Below are positions 51,529 to 59,804 of a stretch of 64,000 nucleotides of DNA, in pieces. Positions within the stretch are counted from its first letter, which is position 1. Each line of letters opens with the position of its first letter. The notes beneath the pieces are model-generated. The model did no database searches, was not told the DNA's origin, and saw nothing but the letters and a program-made list of their open reading frames with translations. The position numbers and the translations under genes are program-made. This DNA is from Symbiobacterium terraclitae. GTDB taxonomy: Bacteria > Bacillota > Sulfobacillia > Symbiobacteriales > Symbiobacteriaceae. The DNA is taken from contig NZ_JAGGLG010000015.1 in the NCBI RefSeq assembly GCF_017874315.1, positions 32,818-96,817 on the forward strand, read 5' to 3'.

Positions 51529-53747
51529 CGATCGCCCTGCTGGGGCTGGTGGCGGTCCGGCTGGTGCTCCACTCGCTGGACGAGTTCTGGCGCATGGCGC
51601 TCCCGTGGGAGTGGCCCTGGATCCTCGCCGGCATCGGCGTGCTCTACAGCTGGGTCTGGTGGCGCAGCCGGCTCGCCGGCCTCCTCTGTACCCTTGGTGC
51701 GGGCGCCGCCCTCGCCTTCGCCCTGTGGCGGGACCCGGCGCTGGGAGGGTGGCTGGCGGGGCTGGCCGGCGAGGGCGCGGCCCTGGCGGCGGAGCTGGCC
51801 GCCGGGAACCTGGGGGCCACTTTCGGCCACAGGGTGGGCCTCGCGCTCGTGGCCCTGGCCGGCCTGGGAACCGGTCTGCTGGTCACCGGAGAGGCGCTTG
51901 GCCGGGGGCGGACCGCCTGGACGATCGTCCTGGGCCTCGTGATCTTCGGCACGGAGTGGGGCTGGTACTTCGACCCTGCGGCCGGCTACTTCCAGCTGTA
52001 CGTGGTCCTCTCCCTCATCCTCTGGGTCCTGGGCCAGGCGGCGCTGCGGGACGCCCGGTGGCGGGCGGAGGGCCGCCACGCCGGGTGGCGTTCCGGCGTG
52101 GCCCCGACGCTGGCGGCGGTGCTCGCGGTCGCGCTGGTGGCCGGCCTGCTGCCCGGCCACTACGCACCGGTGAACCTCGGCGAGCTGGGCCGGCGGATCC
52201 AGGAGGCCCTGCCCGCCCTCGGCAGGTTCCGGGGCGCCGGCGTGGCCGACTGGGGCAGCGACTTCTCGCTCGCGGCCACCGGCTTCAGCCCCGACGGGGG
52301 CCGGCTCGGCGGTTCGGTGGTACCGGACGACCGGGTCGCCCTCCGGGTACGAACGCCCGGCCCCCTGGGCCAGACGCTCTACCTCAGGGGTGCGGCCTAC
52401 CTCACCTACACCGGCTGGTCCTGGGAGCGCGGCGAGTCGCCGGAGATGAACCCCGATTCGTACGGCCTCCTGCCTTCGCTGATGGCGCCCGACGCCATGA
52501 GCCGCAGCCTGCAGGTGGAGGTCATGCCCGCCCTCGACTTCGGCCGCACGATCTTCAACGTGCTGGAGCCCCGCCGCGTCGACGGCCTCTCCGGGTTTGA
52601 GGCCGACGCGGAGGCAAACCTGCGCGCCCGGCACGGCATCGGCGACCAGCCGTACACCGTAGTCGCCCGCCTGCCGCTCTACAACCGGGAGCAGATCCGC
52701 TCCGCGATGGGCGAGGCGGGCCCGGACTTGGCGCGCTACCTGCAGCTGCCCGACCTGCCGGCGCGGATCGGGGAACTGGCGCAGGCGATCACCGGGCGGG
52801 CGGACCACCCGTACGAGCAGGCCGAGGCCATCGAGCAGTACCTGCGCAGCCTGGCCTACACGCTCACGCCGCCACGGACCCCAGCGGACCGTGATTTCGT
52901 CGACTACTTCCTCTTCGACCTCGGGCAGGGCTACTGCACGTACTTCGCCTCCGCCATGGTGGTGATGCTGCGGGAGCTCGGCATTCCGGCCCGGTTCGTG
53001 GAGGGTTTTGCCGTCCCGGCCTCCACCTCGTTCACCGTCGACGCGCGCGGCGGGTACGTCTACGAGGTGCGCAACTCGCTGGCGCACGCCTGGGTTGAGG
53101 CCTACTTCCCGGGATACGGATGGGTCACCTTCGATCCCACCCCGCGCGCCGACCTGCCGCTGATCCCGCGCAACGCCCCCCTCGCCGTCCAGCAGTGGGT
53201 CGATCTGCCGCCCGACGACCTGGCCGAGATCACCGATCCCGCCGAGGGCCTCGCGCCGCAGACGCCGCGGGATCAGACCCCGGAGGATCAGGAGATCTTC
53301 GGTGGCGGCTCCGCCGCCTCGGAGGGCCGGACGTGGCCCCGGCTGGGCCTCCCGCTGGCGCTGCCGGTACTCCTCCTCCTGGCCGCGGCCTGGACCCTGC
53401 GGGCGCAGAACCGGTTCCGCTACCGGGACGCCCGCTCGGTGGTGCAGGAGGCCTGGGAGAAGGCCGCCTGGCTGCTGGGCCGGTTCGGGCTGCCGCGGCG
53501 TCCCCACGAGACGGTGGCGGAGTACGCCCGCACCCTGGCGGATGCGCTGCCGCTGCTGAAGGAGGAGGCCCTGCGTGCCGCCGCGGACTACGGCGCCGCC
53601 CGCTACGGCCCGCCGGGCAGGCCCGTGCCCGCCGAGGCCGCGCAGAGGGCCCGCGCCCTCTGGGAGCGGGTGAGCGAGGCGCTGTTCGATCGTTACGGCT
53701 GGCGGGTCTACCTCTGGCGCCGGCTCGGATGGCGGCGGAGGCGCTAG
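51492..53747 (+). CDS. Transglutaminase-like membrane protein (TgpA/DUF3488 type)
   Basis: 751 aa. About six N-terminal membrane helices, an extracytoplasmic transglutaminase-core domain with catalytic Cys in G-Y-C-T-Y-F-A-S-A, His in L-A-H-A-W-V-E and Asp in V-T-F-D-P-T, then one helix and a C-terminal DUF4129-like tail (R-P-H-E-T-V-A-E-Y-A). Acts outside the membrane on unknown protein substrates. Completes the MoxR-DUF58-TgpA operon. Confidence 0.93.
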   Translation: MVAARPSAGYQLTIALLGLVAVRLVLHSLDEFWRMALPWEWPWILAGIGVLYSWVWWRSRLAGLLCTLGAGAALAFALWRDPALGGWLAGLAGEGAALAAELAAGNLGATFGHRVGLALVALAGLGTGLLVTGEALGRGRTAWTIVLGLVIFGTEWGWYFDPAAGYFQLYVVLSLILWVLGQAALRDARWRAEGRHAGWRSGVAPTLAAVLAVALVAGLLPGHYAPVNLGELGRRIQEALPALGRFRGAGVADWGSDFSLAATGFSPDGGRLGGSVVPDDRVALRVRTPGPLGQTLYLRGAAYLTYTGWSWERGESPEMNPDSYGLLPSLMAPDAMSRSLQVEVMPALDFGRTIFNVLEPRRVDGLSGFEADAEANLRARHGIGDQPYTVVARLPLYNREQIRSAMGEAGPDLARYLQLPDLPARIGELAQAITGRADHPYEQAEAIEQYLRSLAYTLTPPRTPADRDFVDYFLFDLGQGYCTYFASAMVVMLRELGIPARFVEGFAVPASTSFTVDARGGYVYEVRNSLAHAWVEAYFPGYGWVTFDPTPRADLPLIPRNAPLAVQQWVDLPPDDLAEITDPAEGLAPQTPRDQTPEDQEIFGGGSAASEGRTWPRLGLPLALPVLLLLAAAWTLRAQNRFRYRDARSVVQEAWEKAAWLLGRFGLPRRPHETVAEYARTLADALPLLKEEALRAAADYGAARYGPPGRPVPAEAAQRARALWERVSEALFDRYGWRVYLWRRLGWRRRR

Positions 53748-53781
53748 CCCCCCAGAGAGCTCCTGAGCACCTCCTCATCCC

Positions 53782-53813
53782 GGAGCAGAGCCCTTGCGGC
53801 TCCGCTCCGTTTT
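53782..53813 (+). terminator. Terminator of the MoxR operon
   Basis: GGAGC-A-GAGCC/GGCTC-C-GCTCC stem (one mismatch), followed by GTTTTAC. Confidence 0.75.
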
Positions 53814-53880
53814 ACTTGCCGGTCTGCAGCACGTAGGACCGGTCGGCGATGGAAAGGGTGGCCCGGGCCAGGGACGCCCG
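53812..53880 (-). pseudogene. C-terminal remnant of a LivF-like ABC ATPase
   Basis: The minus strand reads A-T-L-S-I-A-D-R-S-Y-V-L-Q-T-G-K then TAA, the very end of branched-chain amino acid ABC ATPases (A-L-x-I-A-D-R-x-Y-V-L-E-x-G). Nothing upstream continues the protein, so it is a decayed fragment about 20 residues long. The rest of the gap to the thrB stop at 53974 holds nothing recognisable. Confidence 0.45.
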
Positions 53881-53973
53881 GGAGGACGGCAAGAAGGCCC
53901 GCGCCTTCCGGCAGCGGGCCAAGAGTCCGCCTGAACGGTACGGCCGGCGGGTCGACGTCGGCAGATGACTACG

Positions 53974-54948
53974 CTACCCCCAGTACGGCGGCCGGTCCAG
54001 CAGCTCGCGCTCCCGCCCGGGCCCGGCGAGCACCCGGGCGCCGTCCCGGGCGAGGTCCACCGTGAGCGACCGGGCCTCGCTGCCCGCCCACTGGAAGGCG
54101 GCCTCCATGGCCAGCGCCACCGGCTCGGCGGACTCGGCCACGAAGGCGATCACGCTGGGGCCGGCGCCCGAGAGGGCGACGCCCAGGGCACCCGCGGCCC
54201 GGGCCGCCTCGAAGACCGACCGCAGCCCGGGAACCAGCGTCGCCCGGTAGGGCTGGTGCAGCCGGTCCTGCATCGCCACGGCCAGGAGGTCCGTGCGCCC
54301 CTGCGCCAGCGCCGCCACCAGCAGCGCCGTCCGGTTCAGGTTGTAGACGGCATCCTTCATGGGGACCTCGGCCGGCAGCACCCCCCGTGACTGCTCGGTC
54401 TTCTTCCCTTTGAACTGCACCTCGGGCATGACCACCACGGCCCGCAGGGACCGGGGCGGGTCGAACCGCAGGTGCAGCGGGCCCCGCTCCTGGTCCATGC
54501 AGCAGACCGTGAAGCCGCCGACCATGGCCGGCGTCACGTTGTCCGGGTGGCCCTCGATGGCCACGGCCATCCGGAGCAGCTCCGCCCGGTCCAGGCCGGG
54601 CCGCCCCGTCCGCTGGGCGACCAGGGCGTTGGCCGCAACGAGCCCCCCGACGATGGCGGCGGCGGAGGAGCCCATCCCCCGGGCGACCGGGATGGCGACC
54701 CGCTCCCGGATCAGCAGCCCGTTGGGCTCGTAGCCCAGTCGCTCGAAGACCCGGCGGGCCGCCTGATAGACCATGTTCTGGCCCGGGTTCTCGAGGGCGC
54801 CGCCCCCCGCCCCCTCCACCTCGATCACCACGTCGTCCACGCCGGGCTCGTCCATCTCGATCACGTTGCGAAGGTCCAGCGCCACGCCCAAGGTGTCGAA
54901 GCCCGGGCCCAGGTTGGCGCTTGTGGCCGGCACGCTGACCCTGACCAT
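53974..54948 (-). CDS. thrB: Homoserine kinase
   Basis: 324 aa GHMP kinase. V-P-A-T-S-A-N-L-G-P-G-F-D at the start and the ATP loop P-V-A-R-G-M-G-S-S-A-A-A are diagnostic, with the late G-V-A-L-S-G-A-G-P-S motif. Phosphorylates homoserine for threonine synthesis. Starts 5 bases after the thrC stop. Confidence 0.95.
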   Translation of the reverse strand: MVRVSVPATSANLGPGFDTLGVALDLRNVIEMDEPGVDDVVIEVEGAGGGALENPGQNMVYQAARRVFERLGYEPNGLLIRERVAIPVARGMGSSAAAIVGGLVAANALVAQRTGRPGLDRAELLRMAVAIEGHPDNVTPAMVGGFTVCCMDQERGPLHLRFDPPRSLRAVVVMPEVQFKGKKTEQSRGVLPAEVPMKDAVYNLNRTALLVAALAQGRTDLLAVAMQDRLHQPYRATLVPGLRSVFEAARAAGALGVALSGAGPSVIAFVAESAEPVALAMEAAFQWAGSEARSLTVDLARDGARVLAGPGRERELLDRPPYWG

Positions 54949-54953
54949 GGCGG

Positions 54954-56123
54954 CTATCCTCCGAGGACGAGCCGCTCCAGCCGTCCGTAGTCGGCAGGCA
55001 GCTTCTCGGGACGGACCGAGACCCGGATGGCGGTGTCGGGATCCTTCAGCCCGTGGCCCGTCAGCACCGCCACGACCTTGGGCCTGCCGCCCCGGCCGGT
55101 GAAGGGCCGGTGCTCGGGCGCCGGCACCTGCGTGCCGTCGATGAAGCCGCCGGCGCGGCCCTCGAAGTAGCCGTTCTCGCTCAGCTTGATCAGCCCCGCC
55201 ACCGAGGCGCAGGAGGCCGGCTCGGCGAAGACGCCCTCCGTCGCGGCCAGCCGCCGGTAGGCCGCCAGCATCTCCTCGTCGGTGACGGACCAGAAGGCGC
55301 CGCCCGACTCCCGCACCGCGTCGATCGCCCCCTGCCGGGTGGCCGGCCGGCCGATCTTGATCGCGGTGCCCACCGTCTGCGGGTCGTCCACCTCGCCGCC
55401 GTTCACCAGCGGTGCGGCCCCGGCCGCCTGGATGCCCAGCAGCCTGGGCAGCACGGCCCCCGCCGGCGCCCCGCTGGAGCTGCACGACTCTACGGCGCCG
55501 ACGCCCGCGGCGGCGTACTCCTTGAAGCCCATCCAGTAGGCGGTGATGTTGCCCGCGTTGCCCACGGGGATCGCCAGGAAGTCGGGGTAGCCGCCCAGGG
55601 CGTCCACCACCTCGAAGGCGGCGGTCTTCTGCCCCTGCAGCCGGTATGGGTTGACGGAGTTGACCAGGGCGATCTCGGGGTGCTCCTGTGCGAGCCGGCG
55701 CACCAGGCGGAGGCCGTCGTCGAAGTTCCCCTCGATCTGGATCGTCCTGGCGCCGTACATCAGCGCCTGGGCCAGCTTGCCCATGGCCACGGCGCCGTCG
55801 GGGATGACGACGAAGCAGGGCAGGCCCGCCCGGGCGGCGTAGGCCGCCGCGGCGGCGCTCGTGTTGCCGGTGGAGGCGCAGATCACCGCCTTCGCCCCGG
55901 CCTCCACGGCCTTGGACATCGCCATGGTCATGCCCCGGTCCTTGAAGGAGCCGGTGGGGTTCATCCCCTCGAACTTGAGATACAGGTCCAGGCCCAGCTG
56001 CGCCCCCAGCCGCGGGGCCGGAACCAGGGGGGTATTGCCCTCCAGCAGCGTCACCACGGGGGTCGCTTCGCTTACGGGCAGGAAACGCTGATACTGCCGG
56101 ATGACACCTTGCCAGCGGGCCAT
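54954..56123 (-). CDS. thrC: Threonine synthase
   Basis: 389 aa PLP enzyme. The PLP lysine is K61 in G-S-F-K-D-R-G-M, with the phosphate loop G-N-A-G-N-I-T-A-Y. Converts phosphohomoserine to threonine. Length is slightly above the ~350 aa short class. Precedes thrB in a two-gene operon. No hom gene is adjacent. Confidence 0.95.
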   Translation of the reverse strand: MARWQGVIRQYQRFLPVSEATPVVTLLEGNTPLVPAPRLGAQLGLDLYLKFEGMNPTGSFKDRGMTMAMSKAVEAGAKAVICASTGNTSAAAAAYAARAGLPCFVVIPDGAVAMGKLAQALMYGARTIQIEGNFDDGLRLVRRLAQEHPEIALVNSVNPYRLQGQKTAAFEVVDALGGYPDFLAIPVGNAGNITAYWMGFKEYAAAGVGAVESCSSSGAPAGAVLPRLLGIQAAGAAPLVNGGEVDDPQTVGTAIKIGRPATRQGAIDAVRESGGAFWSVTDEEMLAAYRRLAATEGVFAEPASCASVAGLIKLSENGYFEGRAGGFIDGTQVPAPEHRPFTGRGGRPKVVAVLTGHGLKDPDTAIRVSVRPEKLPADYGRLERLVLGG

Positions 56124-56256
56124 TCTGCCGCACCTCCGTCTCCTCGTGCGCTTCGTCCGACTCGCTCACCTGGCGGCGGGTTCCACCACCGTTGTGGCAC
56201 GGCCCAGGCCGTGCATCCGCTGCCCGGCCCGGGCCGATCCTCTCCTGAGGCGTCCT

Positions 56257-58212
56257 CTACTCCTTCGTGCCGGAGACCGCCTTGCGGCAGGCCTCGTCCA
56301 TGGCCTTGGAGGCGATCTCGTCCTGCGCCAGCTTCAGGAAGTCCGGAAGCGGCATGGCCCCCAGGTCCTTCATGCCCCGGCGGCGCACCGCCACGGCGCC
56401 GGCCTCGGCCTCCTTGTCGCCCACGACCAGGATATAGGGGATCTTCTGCATCTCGGCCTCGCGGATCTTGTAGCCGATCTTCTCGTTGCGGGTGTCGTTC
56501 TCCACCCGCAGGCCAGCGGCCTTGAGCGTCGCGACCACCTGGGCGGCGTACTCGTGGTGCCGGTCGGTGATCGGCAGCACCCGGGCCTGCACCGGCGCCA
56601 TCCAGGCCGGGAAGTTGCCGGCGTAGTGCTCGGTGAGGATGCCGATGAACCGCTCCAGCGTGCCCATGATCGCCCGGTGGATCATCACGGGCCGGTGCTC
56701 CTTGCCGTCCTCGCCGACATAGGTGAGGTCGAACTTGATCGGGAACTGGAAGTCCAGCTGCACCGTGGCGCACTGCCACTTGCGGCCCAGGGCGTCGGTG
56801 ACGTCGAAGTCCAGCTTCGGGCCGTAGAAGGCGCCGTCGCCGGGGTTCAGCTTGTAGGTGCGGCCCATGGACTCCAGCGCCCGGGCCAGCGCGGCCTCGG
56901 CCTCGTTCCAGAGCTCGATCTCGCCCATGAAATCCTCGGGCCGGGTGGAGAGCTTGATCTCGTAGGGCAGGCCCAGGGCGCCGTAGATGGTGTCGACCAG
57001 GCCGATCACCTCACGGATCTGCTCCTCGATCTGGTCCGGCCGGACGAAGAGGTGGGCGTCGTCCTGGTGCATGCCCCGTACCCGCAGGAGGCCGTGCAGG
57101 GTCCCGGAGGCCTCGTAGCGGGAGAGCGGGCCGTACTCCGCCATCTTGAGCGGCAGGTCGCGGTAGGAGCGGAGCTGGCTCTTGTAGACGACGCAGTGGT
57201 TCGGGCAGTTCATGGGCTTGATGGCGAAGTCCTGGTCCTCGGACTTCAGGGTGAACATGTTCTCACGGTAGTGATACCAGTGGCCGGAGGTCTCGTAGAG
57301 CTTGGAGGAGACGATCCAGGGGCAGCGGACCTCCTCGTAGCCCAGCTCGGCCTGCAGGCTCCGGCTCCAGTTCTCCAGCTCCCGGTAGATCTTGTAGCCC
57401 TTGTCGAGCCAGTAGGCGAAGCCGGGGGCGATCTCCTCGAACCGGAACAGGCCCAGCTCCGGACCCAGCTTGCGGTGGTCACGCCGCTTGGCCTCCTCCA
57501 GCTGGAAGAGATACTGCTCCAGGTCCTTCTTGGACTCGAACGAGGTGCCGTAGACCCGCTGCAGCTGCTTGTTCTCCTGTTTGCCCTCCCAGTACGCGCC
57601 GGCGACGCTCAACAGCTTGAACGCCTTCACCCGGCCGGTCGAGGGCAGGTGCGGGCCGACGCAGAGGTCGGTGAACTCGCCCTGCGTGTACATCGACACG
57701 ACCTCGCCCTCAGGGATCTTGTCGACCAGCAGCGGCTTGTAGTCCTCGCCCCGGGCGGCGAAGAAGGCCTTGGCCTCCTCCCGGCTGACCTCCTGGCGGA
57801 CGATGGGGTAGTCGGCCTCGACGATCTTGGCCATCTCGGCCTCGATCGCGGCCAGGTCCTCGGTGGTCAGCGGCCGGGGCAGGTCGAAGTCGTAGTAGAA
57901 GGAGTTCTCCAGGGGCGGGCCCACGGTGAGCTTCGCCTCGGGGAAGAGGCGCTTCACCGCCTGAGCCATGATGTGGGTGGAGGTGTGGCGGAAGACCTCG
58001 CGGCCCTCCTCGTCCTTGAAGGTGAGGACCTGCAGGTGGCAGTCCTGGTTGAGCCGGGCAGACAGGTCGACGAGCTTGCCGTCCACCTTGGCGGCCAGGG
58101 CCGCCTTGGCCAGGCCCCGCCCGATCTGGGCCACGGCCTCGGCGATGGTGATCCCCTGCGGGTACTCCCGCACGCTGCCGTCGGGCAGGGTGACGTGCAC
58201 GACGCTGGACAT
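56257..58212 (-). CDS. thrS: Threonyl-tRNA synthetase
   Basis: 651 aa. TGS domain, editing domain with H-T-S-T-H-I-M-A (near 80), class II core with zinc ligands (M-N-C-P-N-H) and the C-terminal anticodon-binding domain (V-L-P-I-T-D-R-H). Charges tRNA-Thr and hydrolyses Ser-tRNA-Thr. ATG 58212 has AAAGGGG upstream. Controlled by the T-box leader at 58250-58500. Confidence 0.96.
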   Translation of the reverse strand: MSSVVHVTLPDGSVREYPQGITIAEAVAQIGRGLAKAALAAKVDGKLVDLSARLNQDCHLQVLTFKDEEGREVFRHTSTHIMAQAVKRLFPEAKLTVGPPLENSFYYDFDLPRPLTTEDLAAIEAEMAKIVEADYPIVRQEVSREEAKAFFAARGEDYKPLLVDKIPEGEVVSMYTQGEFTDLCVGPHLPSTGRVKAFKLLSVAGAYWEGKQENKQLQRVYGTSFESKKDLEQYLFQLEEAKRRDHRKLGPELGLFRFEEIAPGFAYWLDKGYKIYRELENWSRSLQAELGYEEVRCPWIVSSKLYETSGHWYHYRENMFTLKSEDQDFAIKPMNCPNHCVVYKSQLRSYRDLPLKMAEYGPLSRYEASGTLHGLLRVRGMHQDDAHLFVRPDQIEEQIREVIGLVDTIYGALGLPYEIKLSTRPEDFMGEIELWNEAEAALARALESMGRTYKLNPGDGAFYGPKLDFDVTDALGRKWQCATVQLDFQFPIKFDLTYVGEDGKEHRPVMIHRAIMGTLERFIGILTEHYAGNFPAWMAPVQARVLPITDRHHEYAAQVVATLKAAGLRVENDTRNEKIGYKIREAEMQKIPYILVVGDKEAEAGAVAVRRRGMKDLGAMPLPDFLKLAQDEIASKAMDEACRKAVSGTKE

Positions 58213-58249
58213 GATGTTGAGCCCCTTTCTTCGCATGGTTGGCAAAAAT

Positions 58250-58500
58250 GAAACAGGCCTCTCGTCCCGAAAGGGACGAGAGGCCAACGCTCCCGTGGTT
58301 CCACCCTCATTCCCGGCGCGCCGGCGCCGGGGCTCGTGTGCGCTGTACAGGGCGCTCCCTCACGCCTTATCCCTCCGGCTTCGGCGTGCAGCTACGGGGT
58401 GGTTTCCCACGCACAGTGCCCCGGGGCGCTTTCAGCCGGCGGCGCTCCCTCTCTGCAGGGGGTGAACGTGGTGTTGTCCCCGATCATCGCTGTTCGGATT
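58250..58500 (-). promoter_or_regulatory. T-box leader (tRNA-Thr) of thrS
   Basis: Antiterminator box GGGTGGAACCACGGGAG at 58290-58306. Stem I AGAGAGGGAGC and GGCTGAAAG precede. The specifier loop GGGAAACCACC offers ACC (Thr) at 58401-58403. The terminator stem 58256-58285 (13 bp, GAAA loop) is followed by TGTTTCATTTTTG. Confidence 0.92.
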
Positions 58501-58508
58501 TGTGCGGT

Positions 58509-58537
58509 ATGATACCACGCTGCGCGCCGTATGTCAA
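58509..58537 (-). promoter_or_regulatory. Sigma-A promoter of thrS
   Basis: TTGACA, 17 bases, TATCAT on the minus strand, immediately before the T-box leader. Confidence 0.85.
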
Positions 58538-58547
58538 GCAAAGCGCT

Positions 58548-59411
58548 CTAGTCTGCCGCTGACTGCGTCAGCGCCGGGCAGCGCCGCTCGGCGGCCAGGA
58601 CCGTGTTGGCGAGGAGCATCACCGTAGTGAGCGGTCCCACGCCACCGGGGACCGGCGTGACCGCCGACGCCACCGGGGCCACGGACTCGAAGTCCACGTC
58701 ACCCACGGTTCGACCACTGACCAGGTTGATGCCCACGTCGACGACCACCGCGCCGGGGCGTACCATGTCGCCGGTGATCAGGCCCGGGACGCCGGCCGCG
58801 GACACCAGGATGTCCGCCTGACGGGTGAACTGGGCCAGGTCTCGGGTGGCCTTGTGGCAGACGGTGACCGTGGCGTCCTCGCGGAGCATGAGCAGGGCCA
58901 GAGGCCTGCCGACCACCGGGCTGTGGCCGACGATCGTCACGTGGGCGCCGCGCAGGGGAATCCGGTAGTACTGCAGCAGGTGCATCACCGCGAGCGGCGT
59001 GGCCGGGACCAGCCCTGCCGGCTGCCCGCCGAGCAGGCCACCGGTGAAGCCCGTCGCGCCGTCCACGTCCTTGAAGGGGTCGATGGCCCGGACCACGGCG
59101 TCGCGCCACGCCGGATCAGGCAGGGGCTGCTCGACCATGATGCCGTCCACGTCGGGCCGCAAGGAAAGTTGGCGCACAAGGGAGACCAGCTCGTCCTCCT
59201 TGGCGTCGGGCAGCCGGTGGGCCTCCACGGCAATCCCCAGGCTGCGGCCGAGCCGCTCCTTCCGGGCGATGTACAGATCGGAGGCCTCGTTCCGCCCGGC
59301 GAGCACGGCGGCGAGGCGCGGCGGGTGCCCGGCGGCCGCGAGCGCCCGGGCGCGGCTCATGACGTCGGCCTTGAGGGATTCGGCGGGCGACTTTCCTTCC
59401 AACAGACGCAT
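58548..59411 (-). CDS. folD: Methylenetetrahydrofolate dehydrogenase/cyclohydrolase
   Basis: 287 aa bifunctional enzyme. The catalytic region S-D-L-Y-I-A-R-K-E-R-L-G-R-S-L-G-I keeps the Tyr/Lys pair. M-V-E-Q-P-L-P, V-G-H-S-P-V-V-G-R-P-L (NADP loop, with H in place of R-S) and G-G-V-G-P-L-T-T follow. It interconverts methylene- and formyl-THF. GGAGGAGG before ATG 59411. Under a ZTP riboswitch. Confidence 0.95.
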   Translation of the reverse strand: MRLLEGKSPAESLKADVMSRARALAAAGHPPRLAAVLAGRNEASDLYIARKERLGRSLGIAVEAHRLPDAKEDELVSLVRQLSLRPDVDGIMVEQPLPDPAWRDAVVRAIDPFKDVDGATGFTGGLLGGQPAGLVPATPLAVMHLLQYYRIPLRGAHVTIVGHSPVVGRPLALLMLREDATVTVCHKATRDLAQFTRQADILVSAAGVPGLITGDMVRPGAVVVDVGINLVSGRTVGDVDFESVAPVASAVTPVPGGVGPLTTVMLLANTVLAAERRCPALTQSAAD

Positions 59412-59427
59412 GGCGATCCTCCTCCGA

Positions 59428-59546
59428 ACAGCAAAACGAGGCTGCTCCGTCCATTCGGACGGTGCGGCCTCGGCCCAGGCGTGCGGCTGTATTCCCCGGA
59501 TGCTCCCCGGTGGTTTCCCACCTTGCAACGCCAGTCACATCCGGGG
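59428..59546 (-). promoter_or_regulatory. ZTP (pfl) riboswitch upstream of folD
   Basis: The pfl consensus is read on the minus strand: ATCCGGGG-type P1 pairing (59539-59546 with 59494-59501), GTGACTGGCG (59529-59538), GTGGGAAACCACCGGGGAGC, and CCGCACGCCTGGGC ending near 59473. A terminator hairpin (59437-59472) with TTTTG lies just before folD. ZTP/ZMP binding, signalling 10-formyl-THF shortage, should prevent termination and raise FolD. Confidence 0.9.
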
Positions 59547-59566
59547 TCTGCGGTTGTACGTACGTG

Positions 59567-59596
59567 ATTGTGCCACAGGCGGTGCCCGTCCGTCAA
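59567..59596 (-). promoter_or_regulatory. Promoter of folD
   Basis: TTGACG, 18 bases, CACAAT on the minus strand, 20 bases before the riboswitch. Confidence 0.65.
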
Positions 59597-59769
59597 GCCG
59601 TGCAGACCGGAACCGGTCAAGCTTGTGCGGAAGCGAATCCTCAGCCAGCAGCCGCGTGGCGGGAGCCGCGCTGATCTGACGGGCGAAGCTGAATCCGGCG
59701 CCCGCCATCAACCCCCAGGTCATGACGATCGCGCCGACCCCGGACAACGAACAAGGCCGAACGCAAACG

Positions 59770-59793
59770 CCACCGCGCGTACCTGTGCGGTGG
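59770..59793 (-). terminator. Hairpin after hydG
   Basis: CCACCGC-GC/GTGCGGTGG arms with a 6-base loop, 12 bases after the hydG stop. Confidence 0.5.
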
Positions 59794-59804
59794 GTGCAGA
59801 TGAA

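Noticed and set aside
51417..53507. 696-codon minus-strand frame opposite the transglutaminase gene
   Set aside because: Arg/Gly-rich shadow of a well-identified gene.
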